64,000 nt of DNA from positions 62,001-126,000 of the forward strand of contig JABCPU010000168.1 in NCBI GenBank assembly GCA_016800925.1, in the 5' to 3' direction. The notes under the pieces were generated by a model. It did no database searches and was not told the origin of the DNA. It saw only the letters and a list, made by a program, of their open reading frames with translations. Positions 1 through 12,093 of this stretch are shown piece after piece. This DNA comes from Suillus spraguei. Its lineage: Eukaryota > Basidiomycota > Agaricomycetes > Boletales > Suillaceae. Position 1 is the first letter of the stretch. Each line of letters opens with the position of its first letter. The position numbers and the translations under genes are program-made.

Positions 1-1444
1 TGTTGGTGACCCTGTCAAGGTAAGGGATCGTAAATCTTCAGACTCGTACATGAACGGGGAGCCTCAATTCGTTGTCACAATCACAATCAGGAAATCATCA
101 AAGTCGCCTTCGAGAATGGTATCAATATGTTCGACACCGCTGAGGGCTACGCAAAGGGTCACTCGGAAGTTGAAATGTGCGTACTCAAAGAAATTTTGTC
201 GAATGAATGTAACCTGGTCTCTATGCAGGGGTCGCGTTATCAAGGAACTCAACTACCGTCGCTCTGATTTGGTTATCACCACAAAATTGTTCTTTGGTAC
301 CCGTACTGGTCCGAACGACACTGGTCTCTCCAGAAAACAGTGCGTGCGGATAAAACTAATCAGGGAATGTGTGAACTTATCATCAACCTAGCATTATTGA
401 AGGTACTCAGGAGTCACTGAACCGTCTTGGCCTCGACTATGTTGATGTCCTTTTCGCACACCGACCTGATTACACCAGTATGTTTTTAAGTTGTGAGCAG
501 AAACATAGACATTGAATACATCGATTGCAGCGCCGATGGAGGAGACTGTCCGCGCTTTCAACTATGTCATCGAGAAGGGCTGGGTGAGTCTCAGCTCTCA
601 TGTTTCTTAGTCCTACTGAAGGTCTTTGCAGGCATTCTACTGGGCTACCTCAGAATGGTCTGCCAGGGATATTGAAGAGGCTTACCGTGCGTGTTGTCTG
701 TTTCTTGAATAACCCAACTTCAATACCCCGTCCAGATATCGCTGAGAAGTTAAACCTGATCCCTCCTATTGCTGAGCAGTGCCAGCACCAGTGAGTCGAC
801 AAAAATATTGCGCGAGATCCAGCAACTTGATGGTGATTTAGCATGTTTCATCGTGAACGCCCCGAAAAGGAATATGCGCCTGTCTATAAGAAATATTCCG
901 TCGGGACCACCGTTTGGTCTGCATTGGCTAGCGGCCTCCTCACCGGGAAGGTAATAAACATTCTCAAGATAGATTGCAGATCTGACTGCTGATGATTCGT
1001 GATCTTCAGTATAACAATGGTGTCCCGGCAGATTCTCGGTTCGCTGCCCACGCGGACTTCTTCAAGGACACTCTGAAGAGCCTGAATGAGGAGGAGGGTC
1101 TTGCAAAGATTCGCAAAGTTCAAGCGCTCTCCAAGCTCGCTGAGACGGAGTTAGGCTGTAGTGTTACACACTTGGCGTTGGCATGGGTTGCAAAGAATCC
1201 GAACACAAGCACTGTCATCCTCGGCGCCTCTAAGCCTGAGCAGGTGGTCGATAACTTGAAGGCACTGGACGTTATTCCCAAGCTAACGCCAGAGATCTTG
1301 GACAAAATCGAGACAATCCTTCAAAATAAACCTGCACCAACTGTGAGTGATGGTATTGAAATTTTGGATTGCGAATGCTGATCATCACCGCCCTGTCAGC
1401 CTACCTTTGGCAGGCCACCACTTGATGCCTATGGTCGTCTATAG
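1..1444 (+). CDS. aldo-keto reductase, Kv channel beta-subunit type (5' end outside window)
   Basis: NAD(P)H-dependent aldo-keto reductase fold, probably a cytosolic oxidoreductase of the fungal Kv-beta-like group; its substrate cannot be inferred. About nine short exons join cleanly across GT-AG introns, for example 21-100 and 1343-1399. Spliced landmarks in order are the active-site Asp/Tyr segment FDTAEGYAKG, the Lys strand DLVITTKLFFG, LDYVDVLFAHRPD, the barrel segment FYWATSEWSARDI, WSALASGLLTGKY, and the nucleotide-binding region STVILGASKPEQVVDNL. The last intron removes an apparent early stop; the final exon encodes PTFGRPPLDAYGRL and ends at the TAG at 1442-1444. The N-terminal exon or exons lie left of the window. 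No damage is seen. Family membership is firm; the Kv-beta subgroup is inferred from the overall motif order. Confidence 0.88.
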
Positions 1445-3851
1445 GTCGATGATTTATCGGTTCAATAATTTTATGGCACGAAAGATTGACAGCCAGAAAG
1501 TGAAGCTGTATAGTAATAGGTGAATATACCCAGAACTTTATGAGATTCCGGGACGCATGAACATCAGAGCAAAATAAAGAACTCCGAGAGATTAAGTGTT
1601 GAGGGCTGGTTGGTAGGAAACTACAATATAAACGGCGTTGGTAAAGAACAGACGTCAAAACATTCTGGATTTAAAGGTGATTCGGTCAGTCCAAGTCTGT
1701 GCCTGCCACTTCGGAGTCAATGCACCTTCCAAAGAAGGTTGCACAGGAGAGTGATGTCGGTTTTTGCCAAGGAGGCGGTGTGCATCGCCCAATCTAAAGG
1801 TTTCTCTTGATTCCTTACCTGATTGGATACAGCCACCAGACGGTGTGTATATCCCACACTGCTTATATCACAATAGCGTCACCAGGTCAACTGCACAGCC
1901 GAGCAGGACACGCATTAGCAAAAATATGGAATGTGTCATTCTTGTCATAAAAACAACCTAAACCAGTGCGAGATTGATACTCCACCAGCACGAGTCAACC
2001 TACCGCATCTTCTGCGGTCTTGTTTATGCGTACATTTTTGAGGTATGAGAAGCGTACTTAGAATGACCCCGAGGCATCAGGTGTAGTAGACAGGGATTGA
2101 CCAAGTGATCACAGCTGAAAATTTAGCACCAATGCCATGTGATAACGCACGCACGATAATCTCCTTCACCTCATGCATGTTAATGGGAGGCTATTTGATG
2201 CATTGATTGTTGGGAAAGTGTTCGCAGTGCATCATGCACATGCAATCTCTGAAATTAGCTGGGGAGGAAGCTAGGAGAAGATGAATCAGAATAACACTTA
2301 TCAGGCTTTGACAGATATTCACCTTGCGCGGGAGATATTAATCAATATCGAGACTTGATGGCATATTCTGCGCAACAGTAAGACAACCTCTGGAGTGATT
2401 TGGAGGACCGAACTACTAATAAGACTCGGCAATCTGACCTCTTTGATGTTGCCGGAAATTGGTTCAGTGTGAAAAGGATGTACCCATAATGCACTACGAT
2501 TTGAGGGATCTGCAAAGTAGTAGCCAGAGCACTACAGCCCTGATCGTCGCTCGTCGATAATTTCGAGAATGAGTTCCGTGTATCCAGCTAGGTCTTTTTT
2601 TTTGCGCCATTGCTATTTCAAAGATGCGGTCCACAGACATCTTGATGACGTCAATATTTTTGTGCTTGTACAGCGCCTTCTGGGTGGGTGAAAGTTTCTT
2701 CAGCAGAGAGGGCAGAGTGTTGCACTAAAGCTTCAAGTTGGCTTGAGATGAATATGCAAGAACAAGACACTTGGAGAACTTCTTTGTTCCAGGCTGAATC
2801 GTATAACGAGAACGAGAGCTTTATCTGAGAATTCGCTAATATGAGCGATATGGTTGATTACGGACTGTTGAGACCTACATTCGATTTTTACGGTCATATC
2901 TTATGACTGAAGATGCAGGAGCATGGATGAGGCTGCGGGGTATTATTTCCACTGGGAGGTCGCCCACAAGATACCCGGGGCGTTTGAATAGGTAGAGTGC
3001 TCTCAATGCCGGCATCAAACGGCCCATACACCGAGTGGAAGTGTAATGACAATGAATCTGGCTTGTAATCATGTAACTGGTCAGTGGGCCAAGCACCTCC
3101 AGTTGAGGCTTCGTTGAAGTAGTTGTTGGATATGTTTCGTCTACCAATTAAACGCTCGGCGTTGGTTATACTGCGCGATCTCATTCTGAAAAGCAAGGGA
3201 GTAATTCGAGTCGGGATCGACCGGGTAATGTCAAGGCAACGCTTTGAGAGACCTGTAGCGTTAAAAGCTGCAGGCTGGGTAGGATAGGCTCCATCATTGC
3301 TTGGGAAAATGTCGACCTTCCAACGTCTTCCTTAGACCCCTTGCCAACCCAATCTGGCGAATCATATCAACGCCTTGATCAAGAACGTCCTGTGACTCCT
3401 GTCACAAAAAATAATCATATCTTATATGCCAGCTGTTAATAATTAAGAAATTCTGACGAACCTTGCAAGATCCTCTTCAGCAGGACGAAGACCCATCGCA
3501 TGGGATAACTTGAAGGAACTTTGACTGGTTTGCCTGGTACCAAGACAACTTGGGGCTGTGACAATACTGCTGTGCTGAATGCGAAGGTCAGAGCGGGGAG
3601 GAGACCGGCTTCCGACACCTTACGTGGTTCTGGAAGGAACATCGTTGGGCGTCTAAGAAGTCCAGTGCCACATGTCGATAGGACTCCTTTTAATCAAACG
3701 TTATTCCCAACATGCGAGTAGACGCCTGCTTGTTTTCACATTCACAGCAAATACCACAGCTTTAAATACCACAGCATCCTTCATATCCGTATACCCTTCA
3801 ACGACAGGACGCCAGCAAAATTCTCAAGACCTAACTTAGGCCACCGGCGCA
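1445..3851. other. intergenic block with only decayed coding
   Basis: No intact gene is visible. Reverse-strand coding-like pieces are listed separately at 2525-3642. The remaining sequence (1445-2500 and 3643-3760) shows short uninformative frames on both strands. A TATA-like tttaaatacc lies at 3761-3770, about 80-90 nt upstream of the start codon at 3852, and may belong to the promoter of the next gene. Confidence 0.5.
2525..3642 (-). pseudogene. decayed reverse-strand gene, family not recognised
   Basis: Several stretches read like protein on the reverse strand but cannot be joined without damage. From upstream to downstream they are: VVLVPGKPVKVPSSYPMRW near 3520; a piece ending LARGLRKTLEGRHFPKQ before a stop near 3285; RALYLFKRPGYLVGDLPVEI near 2960; and LPSLLKKLSPTQKALYKH then VDRIFEIAMAQ near 2620-2720. 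The last runs into a nine-base A tract (as read on the reverse strand), after which the sense frame resumes one base off as DLAGYTELILEIIDERRSGL and stops. An in-frame TAG precedes CNTLPSLLKK. The pieces may come from one gene or several. No family is recognised, so no function is proposed. Confidence 0.35.
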
Positions 3852-6800
3852 ATGGCGAGCCTGAGCAAGGTGGGTAGCACATCATGCTTCCATATTAGGC
3901 GCTCGCACTAAGAGGTGTACAGACTGTGACTGCCCCTACTAGAACGCCGAAGAGAGTAGAAGTAAACCAGCGTGCGCTGGTCGATAAGGTGCTCGCTCGG
4001 TATCCCGAAGAGTTTACAGGTTCGTCGAGCCACTATACTGGGTATTGCGGTTGACTGAAAAGCGCTCAGTGTTCCGAGAACTATTACAAAATGCTGATGA
4101 CGCTAGAGCCACGAAAGTCCTAATAGAGTTTCAAACGAAAGACTACGTTACACATTCTGTGGGAGCAAATGGCAAGACAAATGGAATCAATGGCACGACC
4201 GATATCCCGGACTTACTCAGAACGAAGGTGAGCTCGGGGTGGCGCTGCCTTTGAAATTACTAATGCTCCGCATCACAATAGTTGTACACATGGGTTGTTC
4301 GCAACAATGGTGATTATTTCGAAGATAAGGATTGGGGACGACTGACCAAGATTGGTATGATGGTTCTTCTGCCAAATGATTCGTGCTGACTGTTATCAGC
4401 GGATGGCAACCCGGACGAACAGAAGATCGGAGCATTTGGCGTTGGTTCGTAGAGTCATGTATCATCGTCAATTACCCTCATAGAGTTATTCTATGTAGGG
4501 TTCTACAGTGTCTTCGGTGTCACTGATAGCCCAATGGTCTTGTCTGGAGGTAAGTGCCAAGCCCTTTCTTCGACTAGGTCCACCATATCAATCGATACAC
4601 CTGATAGGCAAAAGTCTATCGATATTCTTTCAAGGCGATCAGGTATGCTATAAAACCCCGCAAACTTAGTACAAGGATGCAATACTCATATATCTCCCCA
4701 GCTATATACATTGGATGATACTTGTGCTCAGAGCGAGTGGACTTCCATCCAGATGGTGCTGAAGGAAGATATGCAAGTTCCCGCACCGAAGCCATTCGAC
4801 TTGGCGCGGTTCTTAGCAGCTACTATGACATTTATGTCGAGTGTGGAAAATGCCCATGTTTACTTTGACAACAAAATCTTTATGAAGATCGCCAAGTCCA
4901 GACAAGTACCCAGCCCGATTCGTGTTCCCAAACATATGATACCGAGGAGCAAGGAGGACACCATGCACATCAAGGGACTTTCAGTAGTTAGTGCGTTGCA
5001 CCTTGTATTTTCGGCACGTGAAGCATACTGATTTGTTATGACAGCCCAGGAAATTACTGTTGAACTCACGGATTGGGCACGCGCCGCCGGAACCAAGATG
5101 ACATCTACGCATCGTTCTGGTCATGAAGTCCAATCAAAGGATCCTGTGAAACGTAAAGGTTTCTGGGATAGCTCAAAGCGTGAAACCCCCAAAGTTGCCA
5201 AAGTCACCAAAGCTTTGTCTCGCGCGTCGACTTATGACCACGTGTCCTGGGTGACTCATAATGCCAAATATGCGGTATATTCGGCTCAAGTTACGACTAC
5301 TCCCAGCAAGGACCTTCATAAGGGTTTAAGAGCAATGACGAAGAAGGATCCTCCTACTCACTTCGATTTTGAGATGGTCTACGTGAGAATTCTAGTGACC
5401 TCGTTCTTTACTCTGTGCTCATCATGATAACAGTTCTCCAAAGAGGAGCTGGATGCAAGAGCAGCAGAAGAGAAGAGCGATCCGGACATGGGAAGCATAT
5501 TCAGGGGACCGCAGGGTCTGTTTCCTCAACTAGACCGCGACGGGTATGCTACTTGTTTTTATTTTATTTCTGTGCATGTTGTCGATGATGTTTGTCTTAG
5601 GGAATATATGTCCCGGATCTTCATTGTAGGTTCTACATTGTGTTCAGTATGAAACGTACTGATGAGTTGCAGGGTCAAAGTACAGCACAAACGACTGGTA
5701 TTGGTGGGCACATGTCTGGCCGCTTCATTCCTACTGTCGAACGAGGATCCATCGATCTAACGTGGGTCCACATTTTTTGCACGTAAAGTTGTCTCACGAT
5801 TGCTCAGAAACGGCCATATCGCAAGTTTGTACCAGCCTCCCGGTCTGCTTCCTCGAAGTTGTACTGACAATTCGTACAGAATGGAATCAAGAACTCCTGT
5901 ATGTAGGTGGGTTCCTTGCGAGGTTCGTATACGAGCAGGAAATTCGCAAAGTCCAGGATGCTTGGCCTGTAGTCAACGGTGTTGTTGTCCCGACTGCTGA
6001 CTCTCGGGCATCAGCTTCAAGAGAGAAGGCCTTGTATGCCATGCGGTACTTCACGTTCCAACCATCTACTCCGGATGCCAAGGTGTCGAAAATTTTGCAG
6101 GATGCATTTTTCGACTGTTTCGACTATTCCTCTAATGTTCATTTTCCTATCTTGACAAATTCCGGTGTTCGTGACACCAAGGATGTTCGGGAGATTCACG
6201 CCGACTTCTCCTCCTTCATGAAAATGGTGCCCACACAACTTCCGACGTCACCTGGCGACCCACCTAGTTTAGTCGACTCTCTCCCAGAGAAGTATGGTGT
6301 CCGGGCGTACACTTTTTCGGACGTGGTAAAAGAACTGAAGGGAAGGACCTTGCAAGAAGAAGAAATGATTGGTTGTCTGCGGTGGTGGGTCAACTTCATA
6401 AGTTCGCTTGAAGCCGATGAAGAAAGGGAAAGCACCCTCACATTCCTGTCCAATCTCACGGACAACGCCAAGTCACGAATTGGGAACTCCACGCGTGTTA
6501 TAGAACTTTGCTATATCACCAAGTTTGTCGATTCCACTGTTTGGCTTCCTTGGCTTCAGTCGGACGATGCTCTTCCTCCAGACACTATCCCATTTTCGTT
6601 TACCAGGGTTCTCGACCGACGATACATTTCCTCATCTCTCTTGTGGCAGCCAATGACGGTTGTGGACTGGCTGAGTCATTTGATAAGCCCTCAGATAGAC
6701 GCGGCCCATGACATCCGCAAAAACGCTACGTATTCCAACCGTGTCTTGGGAGTTCTTGGGAACATCTGGCCTACGATGTCCAGTGACATGAAATCCCAGG

Positions 6801-9800
6801 CAAAGGATCTCATGCAGGACGTCCCATGGATCGCAACAAATCTGGGATTCCGACCCCCTGGTGGAGCGTATTTCCCAGAAGCAGATGTCTTCCGTGATTT
6901 GCCTGTTGTCTCTGTCAACCTGTTTGATCAACAGATTCTCACTGTACTCAGCGAGCTGGGGGTCAAGCGGCATCTTAACTTTGAAGAGTTGTTTGCCAAG
7001 TGCGTTAAATTTCAAGCCCTTGATTCAACATTGTTGATCACTTTTCAGGGCGGACAAATTGAGCACGTGGTCGGCGACGGAGATGATCAGATATCTCAGC
7101 ACCGACCCAGACGCCATGGAGAGACTGGAGGATATCAGGAAATACGCTGTCTTCCCTTGCGATAAAGGTGGGAAATACTGCATCACTAACTTGTACCTTC
7201 CACATGGGGAGATACGTCCCCTAGGCCTACCAATTCTCGCTTGGTCACGCAGGATCGACAAGGATTCCGAGGATGGTACTTTGTTTCCTTCTGTAATAAT
7301 TTTTCTCGCTTTCAGCTGACTCCACTCCAGAGCAACTTTTGACTGATATGGGATTCCTTCGACACCCACCTTTGGAGAAGCTCATTGAGATTGCTGGAGG
7401 CCCCGACCCTAAAGTTCAACGTGCTGCCTTTGGGTACCTTGCGAGCAAGTTCGATGAGCTCTATGATACGGAGTATGATCCTTCAAAATATGGCGATATG
7501 CCGTTTATACCAGCTATCCTAGACGGTCATGAATGTGTAGGCGCTTATGAGGAAGTAAGATTTCCTGTTATTTTATCAGGATTCATGGGTCTGAAGCGGG
7601 AAACTTGCACAAGGTTTATTCTGATCCATCATGGGCGTTGATGGGGTTCCAGAAAGTCCATCCTTCTGTTGACAGGAAGATCGTCGGCCGACTGAGGTTG
7701 CGAGAAGCGCCATCTGCAAAACAAGTGATCGAAGTTTTCAGGAACAATCCACCCAAGGATGAGACCACAGCGGTGAAATGGTTTGCCTTTCTCGCAACAA
7801 AGCAAGGTTAGATATGCTACTTAGCTAATTCTCATTCTCTGAACGGTTCCCTCTTCGTATAGTTCTCTCTCCTGGAGATCTTCAGCAAATCGCCGAGATT
7901 CCTATCGTCCCCGTCGTCGAACCCATCCCGCAAGGCCATTCAAATTCCGTTGAGCCTCGTCTAGTACCTCCTCGGGAGTGCTTTATCGGTGGCGGCCAAT
8001 ACGGAGAAGGCCACCTGTACCGGCGATTGTTTACCTTCGTTGACTTTGACGAGCGTGCAAATCGGTTTTTGAAAGCTTGCGGGGTCAAAACCAAGCCAGA
8101 TTGTTCTGACGTCGTCCACATTCTAATGAAGGACCCTAAGGACTTCCTCAAGAAAGCTGGTGCAGAAGGAGACCCCGAGAAGTGCGTGAAACCATGCAGA
8201 ATTATCCTTGTGCTCATTGTCAACGCAGATACCTTGTCGAGCTTCGTGGAATTGCGGTTGGGTATGAGGGGCTTTCTGAAGAGGACAAGAAAAGAATGAA
8301 GACTGCGCCGATATTTGTCGGCTATCGCACATCAAAGTCCTCTACAGATCACTCCGCTCTTGTTGTCAGGGACGAGTTCCAACTCGTTCCAGCGTCTAAA
8401 GTCTTGCTCGCTGATGACATGGAAAACCGTCGGATATTTGGAGAGTTTGTCTGGTTGGCTCCACAGGATGAACTGCTCGAAAGTAAGCTAAGCTACCTTT
8501 TCTTTGGACGTGGACCCGGCTAACCAAGTCGCAGAGCTCTACGAATCAGTAGGATCTGGGTATTTGAGCGCTCACATCAAATACAACGTGAAACCAGATA
8601 GTGAGCAAACTAAGTGGACTCGCTGCGAGGAAGTGCGAAAGGCGATTTTGGAGAAGTTGCCAATATTTTTGCATGAGTTTGATGAGCAACGTCTCAAGCA
8701 GGCCTCAGCGCACCGGAAGTGGGATGATAAGTCACGCTTTGTCGTGAAAGGATGCAGAGATCTTAAAGTGGACAAGAGACTTGACTCTAATTACCGCATC
8801 GTTGCTGAATGTCAGAGAGAAAGCCATGAATTCATTGTGTCCGCAGAAATTACCACAGAAGAGAACGGCCGTGTTGTGCTATGGCTCAAGAAAACGGAAA
8901 GTCTTGACATGTATGAGTGAGTGCATTCGTGTTCCTCCAGATCGATATATCACTGACGGCTCTTTAGCGTCGCTGTCGCACTTTGCCGTCTGCTTTTCAA
9001 GACTCACAAGAAGCATGATGTTCTGAGTTTGATGACCATATTGGAGACGGACAAGGAGGTGTTGAGGAAACGGGGCTACGATGGTAATTGTTCATGGCTT
9101 TCCTGCAATGTCTTTATCTCACCTGTAGCAGTGGACAGGATTGAGCAGGCTCATGAAGCGGCTAAACTTGAAGACAAGCAAAAGGAAGAAGGTACGCAAT
9201 AAATTTCGAGTCAACTACCTGGCCTCGATAACGAATTACCCTCCAGCGCGCGAAAAGGAAGCACGCAATAAGCATTCAGATGGGTCTGGCCGAGGGCATC
9301 ATAGTAGAGGCAACACCCCTTTCCGGTCCAGACTCTTTGATTTCTTCAGGTGGCAGTCGGGCAAGAACACTAGTGTTGACGTCAAAAAAATTGGTATGTC
9401 TCATATTATACCTCAAGTACACCCACAAACTCACTTTATGCAGACGACGCGATCAAGGAACTGATGGAACAGTGTACCAAGGGACAAGCTAACCTAAAAG
9501 AACAACAGGAGATTCGGAATAGAGAACACAGCGGTGCAGGCAGGAAACTGAAAGATGTCAAATACTGTACTGAGCTTAAGAGCACCGCTCTAGAATTCGT
9601 CGGTATGTGGGACGTTATTGATAACCACGTCCTGATATGAACGAACTTCAGATGTGGGTGGCGCCGCCGGTCTCATACCTGTTTGGCGACAAAGTAAGTC
9701 CCCTGGTTTTTGACGTCAGCATTGATTAACAGTCGCAGTCACTGCACGTGCGGCAATTCCAGGCGAATTAACGGACTTCGCAAACATAGTCCATGGACTG

Positions 9801-10243
9801 AACGGAGTTTTGAACTTGAGTAATAATGAACAGGGCATATTCAATATCTTCTGGCATCCAGAGGATCCTGATTTGATGGGATTCAATCGCAACCGACTCA
9901 TTTTCTTGAACCTTGCACACTATACGACAAGTGGGTGAACCTTCATGCTGTATATCAATAACCCTTACATGTTATATTGCACAGAGCTAGAGTCTGGCAT
10001 GACACTCGGTCAGGCATATATTCACTGGTGCGTAAATGTAGAACCTCGCTGACCATGATGTATTCATACGCCTTGCCCAACAGGTACTACATCATCTTGC
10101 ACGAGATAGCCCACAACAAAACCCCTTTTCATGACGAACATCACGAGTTGTTGGTCTCGGCACTAAGCTATCGATTCTTGCCACGTCTGCACGACGTGGA
10201 AGAGGTCCGTGAGTATTTCAATTGCGCAACAGACATTTCGTAG
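3852..10243 (+). CDS. giant GHKL-ATPase / zincin-like protein (DUF3684-type), copy 1
   Basis: A multi-exon gene of roughly 1,650 residues. The N-terminus is a sacsin/HSP90-like Bergerat ATPase: VDKVLARYPEEFT, the N-box FRELLQNADDA, VRNNGDYF (an Asn where copy 2 has Asp), then KIGAFGVGFYSVF. A long fungal-specific middle region follows (GPQGLFPQLDRDG, ERGSIDL, WNQELLYVGGFLARFVYE, CLRWWVNF, DVFRDLPVV, FPCDKGGKYC, LPIFLHEFDE, FKTHKKHDVLSLMTIL). The C-terminus has a zincin signature, YYIILHEIAHNKTPFHDEHH, so HExxH with downstream His. I recall this arrangement from fungal proteins annotated with DUF3684; the biochemical role is unknown. All junctions checked can be spliced, including a 17-nt microexon at 5808-5824. 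The start is the first ATG in frame with the conserved N-terminus; the stop is at 10241-10243. A paralogue follows at 12094. Confidence 0.82.
5808..5824 (+). other. 17-nt microexon of copy 1
   Basis: Splicing GATCTAAC at 5763 to AAACGGCC...GCAA and then to AATGGAATC at 5880 restores the frame as DLTNGHIAKWNQELL. Both flanking introns are GT-AG. Skipping the microexon breaks the frame. The paralogue has an equivalent 17-nt exon at 14069-14085. Confidence 0.75.
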
Positions 10244-12093
10244 CGGGTACTTGGCTTGGCCGCCGCACATAGTACTTTGGGGACATTAGGTGTATTTCTG
10301 AGCTGTGTTATCCATACTGCCTTATTTATCTATATCAATCAATCTATATTGCATGCGAGTTTTGTACTGTGCGCCTTATTAATAAAAGACCAAGCTAGAG
10401 GAGCGGCTGATCAACAATCTTATTTCCTGTGACTTTTGATATGTCGAAACCTAATCACCGTGCATCACGCATGCACAATCAGGCCGGGAGCGACAGAGCT
10501 GATGTTAGGGAATGCACCGTTCAACTCGCTCTCGCAGCTCGTGGTCTTTGCGGTGATATAGAGGCTTTAAATCACAGCTATCGAAGCAAAGTTGTTGTCC
10601 TCGGGAATAGGTGAGGCAGTGTGATGTTGCGCGAACAATACAATATATTATCGAAACAGGCACACAAGAAAAGATCACCGCTATCGAAAGCATCGACAAT
10701 GACGACGTCCGCAAAACAACACCCTGAAAGAATCGGTCCACCACAAGGCGACCAATATTGAAGCTGCTTATCAGGGTACAACGCTTTGGTATCCCCCAAT
10801 AGTAGGGAGGCGCATCGATATGGTGCAGGAGTAAATATATGTAAGGGTTTCTCTGAGTATTGCCACCATCTTGTGCGCTGTCAAAAAACTCTCGGTGCTT
10901 TCATGAATATCTTTGATTTGTGGTACCAACCTATACAAAGGTCAATCAGCCTATGGTGACCGTGTGGAAGCCCACACCTGTTGTCCGTTTGACTTGGGAA
11001 TAAATGTGTTCAGGCTCACAATACATAAATATCGATAGAAGGTCTCTCTGACGAAAGAGATATAGTGACAGGCGTATCAAAGCTATACCATAGCCTGGCC
11101 GTTGCAGCCACAATGGCAAGTAACTTTCCATCCGCAGAACAGGCACTGATACATCTACAAGATGTACGTTGCATAGCCTGCGTTTCTTCGAGGTTCCAAT
11201 GTGGGTATGCATCTTTGTCGTTCGCCACAGACGAGCGCTTGCAAGTATTCAATCCAGCCTATCGCATTAGTTAGGCCAAGATTTCGAGTTTCGAGAAGGC
11301 CTCGACGCTCACTTATGAGAGGAAAACAACTATCTCCCAAGCTCATTGTGTAAGTGAACTTCGAGTTGCAGCAGGATTAACACCTTCCGTCTCCTGAGTT
11401 TGCGTGGACGAAGCAGTACTACTGCTGAATTGCGGGTCAGGCAGTGTAGTAGTGCACTGGCTATTGAATGTCACTTCTACAGTCCCACATGTTGGGCGGC
11501 GTTGATAATCTTCTCATTTTTCGTATTGGAGAAGAGAAGTTGGCACAATGATATGTGCATGCGAGTAAGCTGTGGCTGCTGTGCACTGACGGAGCATCAA
11601 TAATTCTCAGGCTGACCCGGCACATGTTCATGAAAACTTTGAAATCAGTGTAACCCCGGGCCAACATGAGGCGATACAATGTGGCAGTACGACGTTGTTC
11701 AACACTCTGGACTAGGGTTGATGCCTATTACGTAATACGTATAACTGACGTGCAAGACCTGCTAGGACAAGAGTATCCTTATTCTCAACAATCCAGGTTT
11801 TGGTGAGCTTCAAGCCAATCGTGCTCGCCGGCTAACACATCGCCATGCATCTCACATCCTGCGACACTGCCTGTCAGGGCCAGGGTAAACTTGGCTGAAA
11901 TGCACAGCATTAATTTAATAATACAAGAAGAAGCCTCACCTGAGCGCTTGTGTTAGGACATATTAAGTTGTGGGTCCCTCTGTGTGGCATAGCTACGCGT
12001 GTCGAGCGTGAGGCCAGCTAGCGCTGTTACGGCCCACTTATACTGACGCTTTAGAGTCTCAGTACCCTCACACATACTTACTATCGCATTTCC
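10244..12093. other. intergenic spacer between the tandem paralogues
   Basis: No recognisable gene, RNA or transposon. Reading frames on both strands are short and lack family signatures. A candidate upstream region for copy 2 must lie here, but no clear TATA element stands out. Confidence 0.5.
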
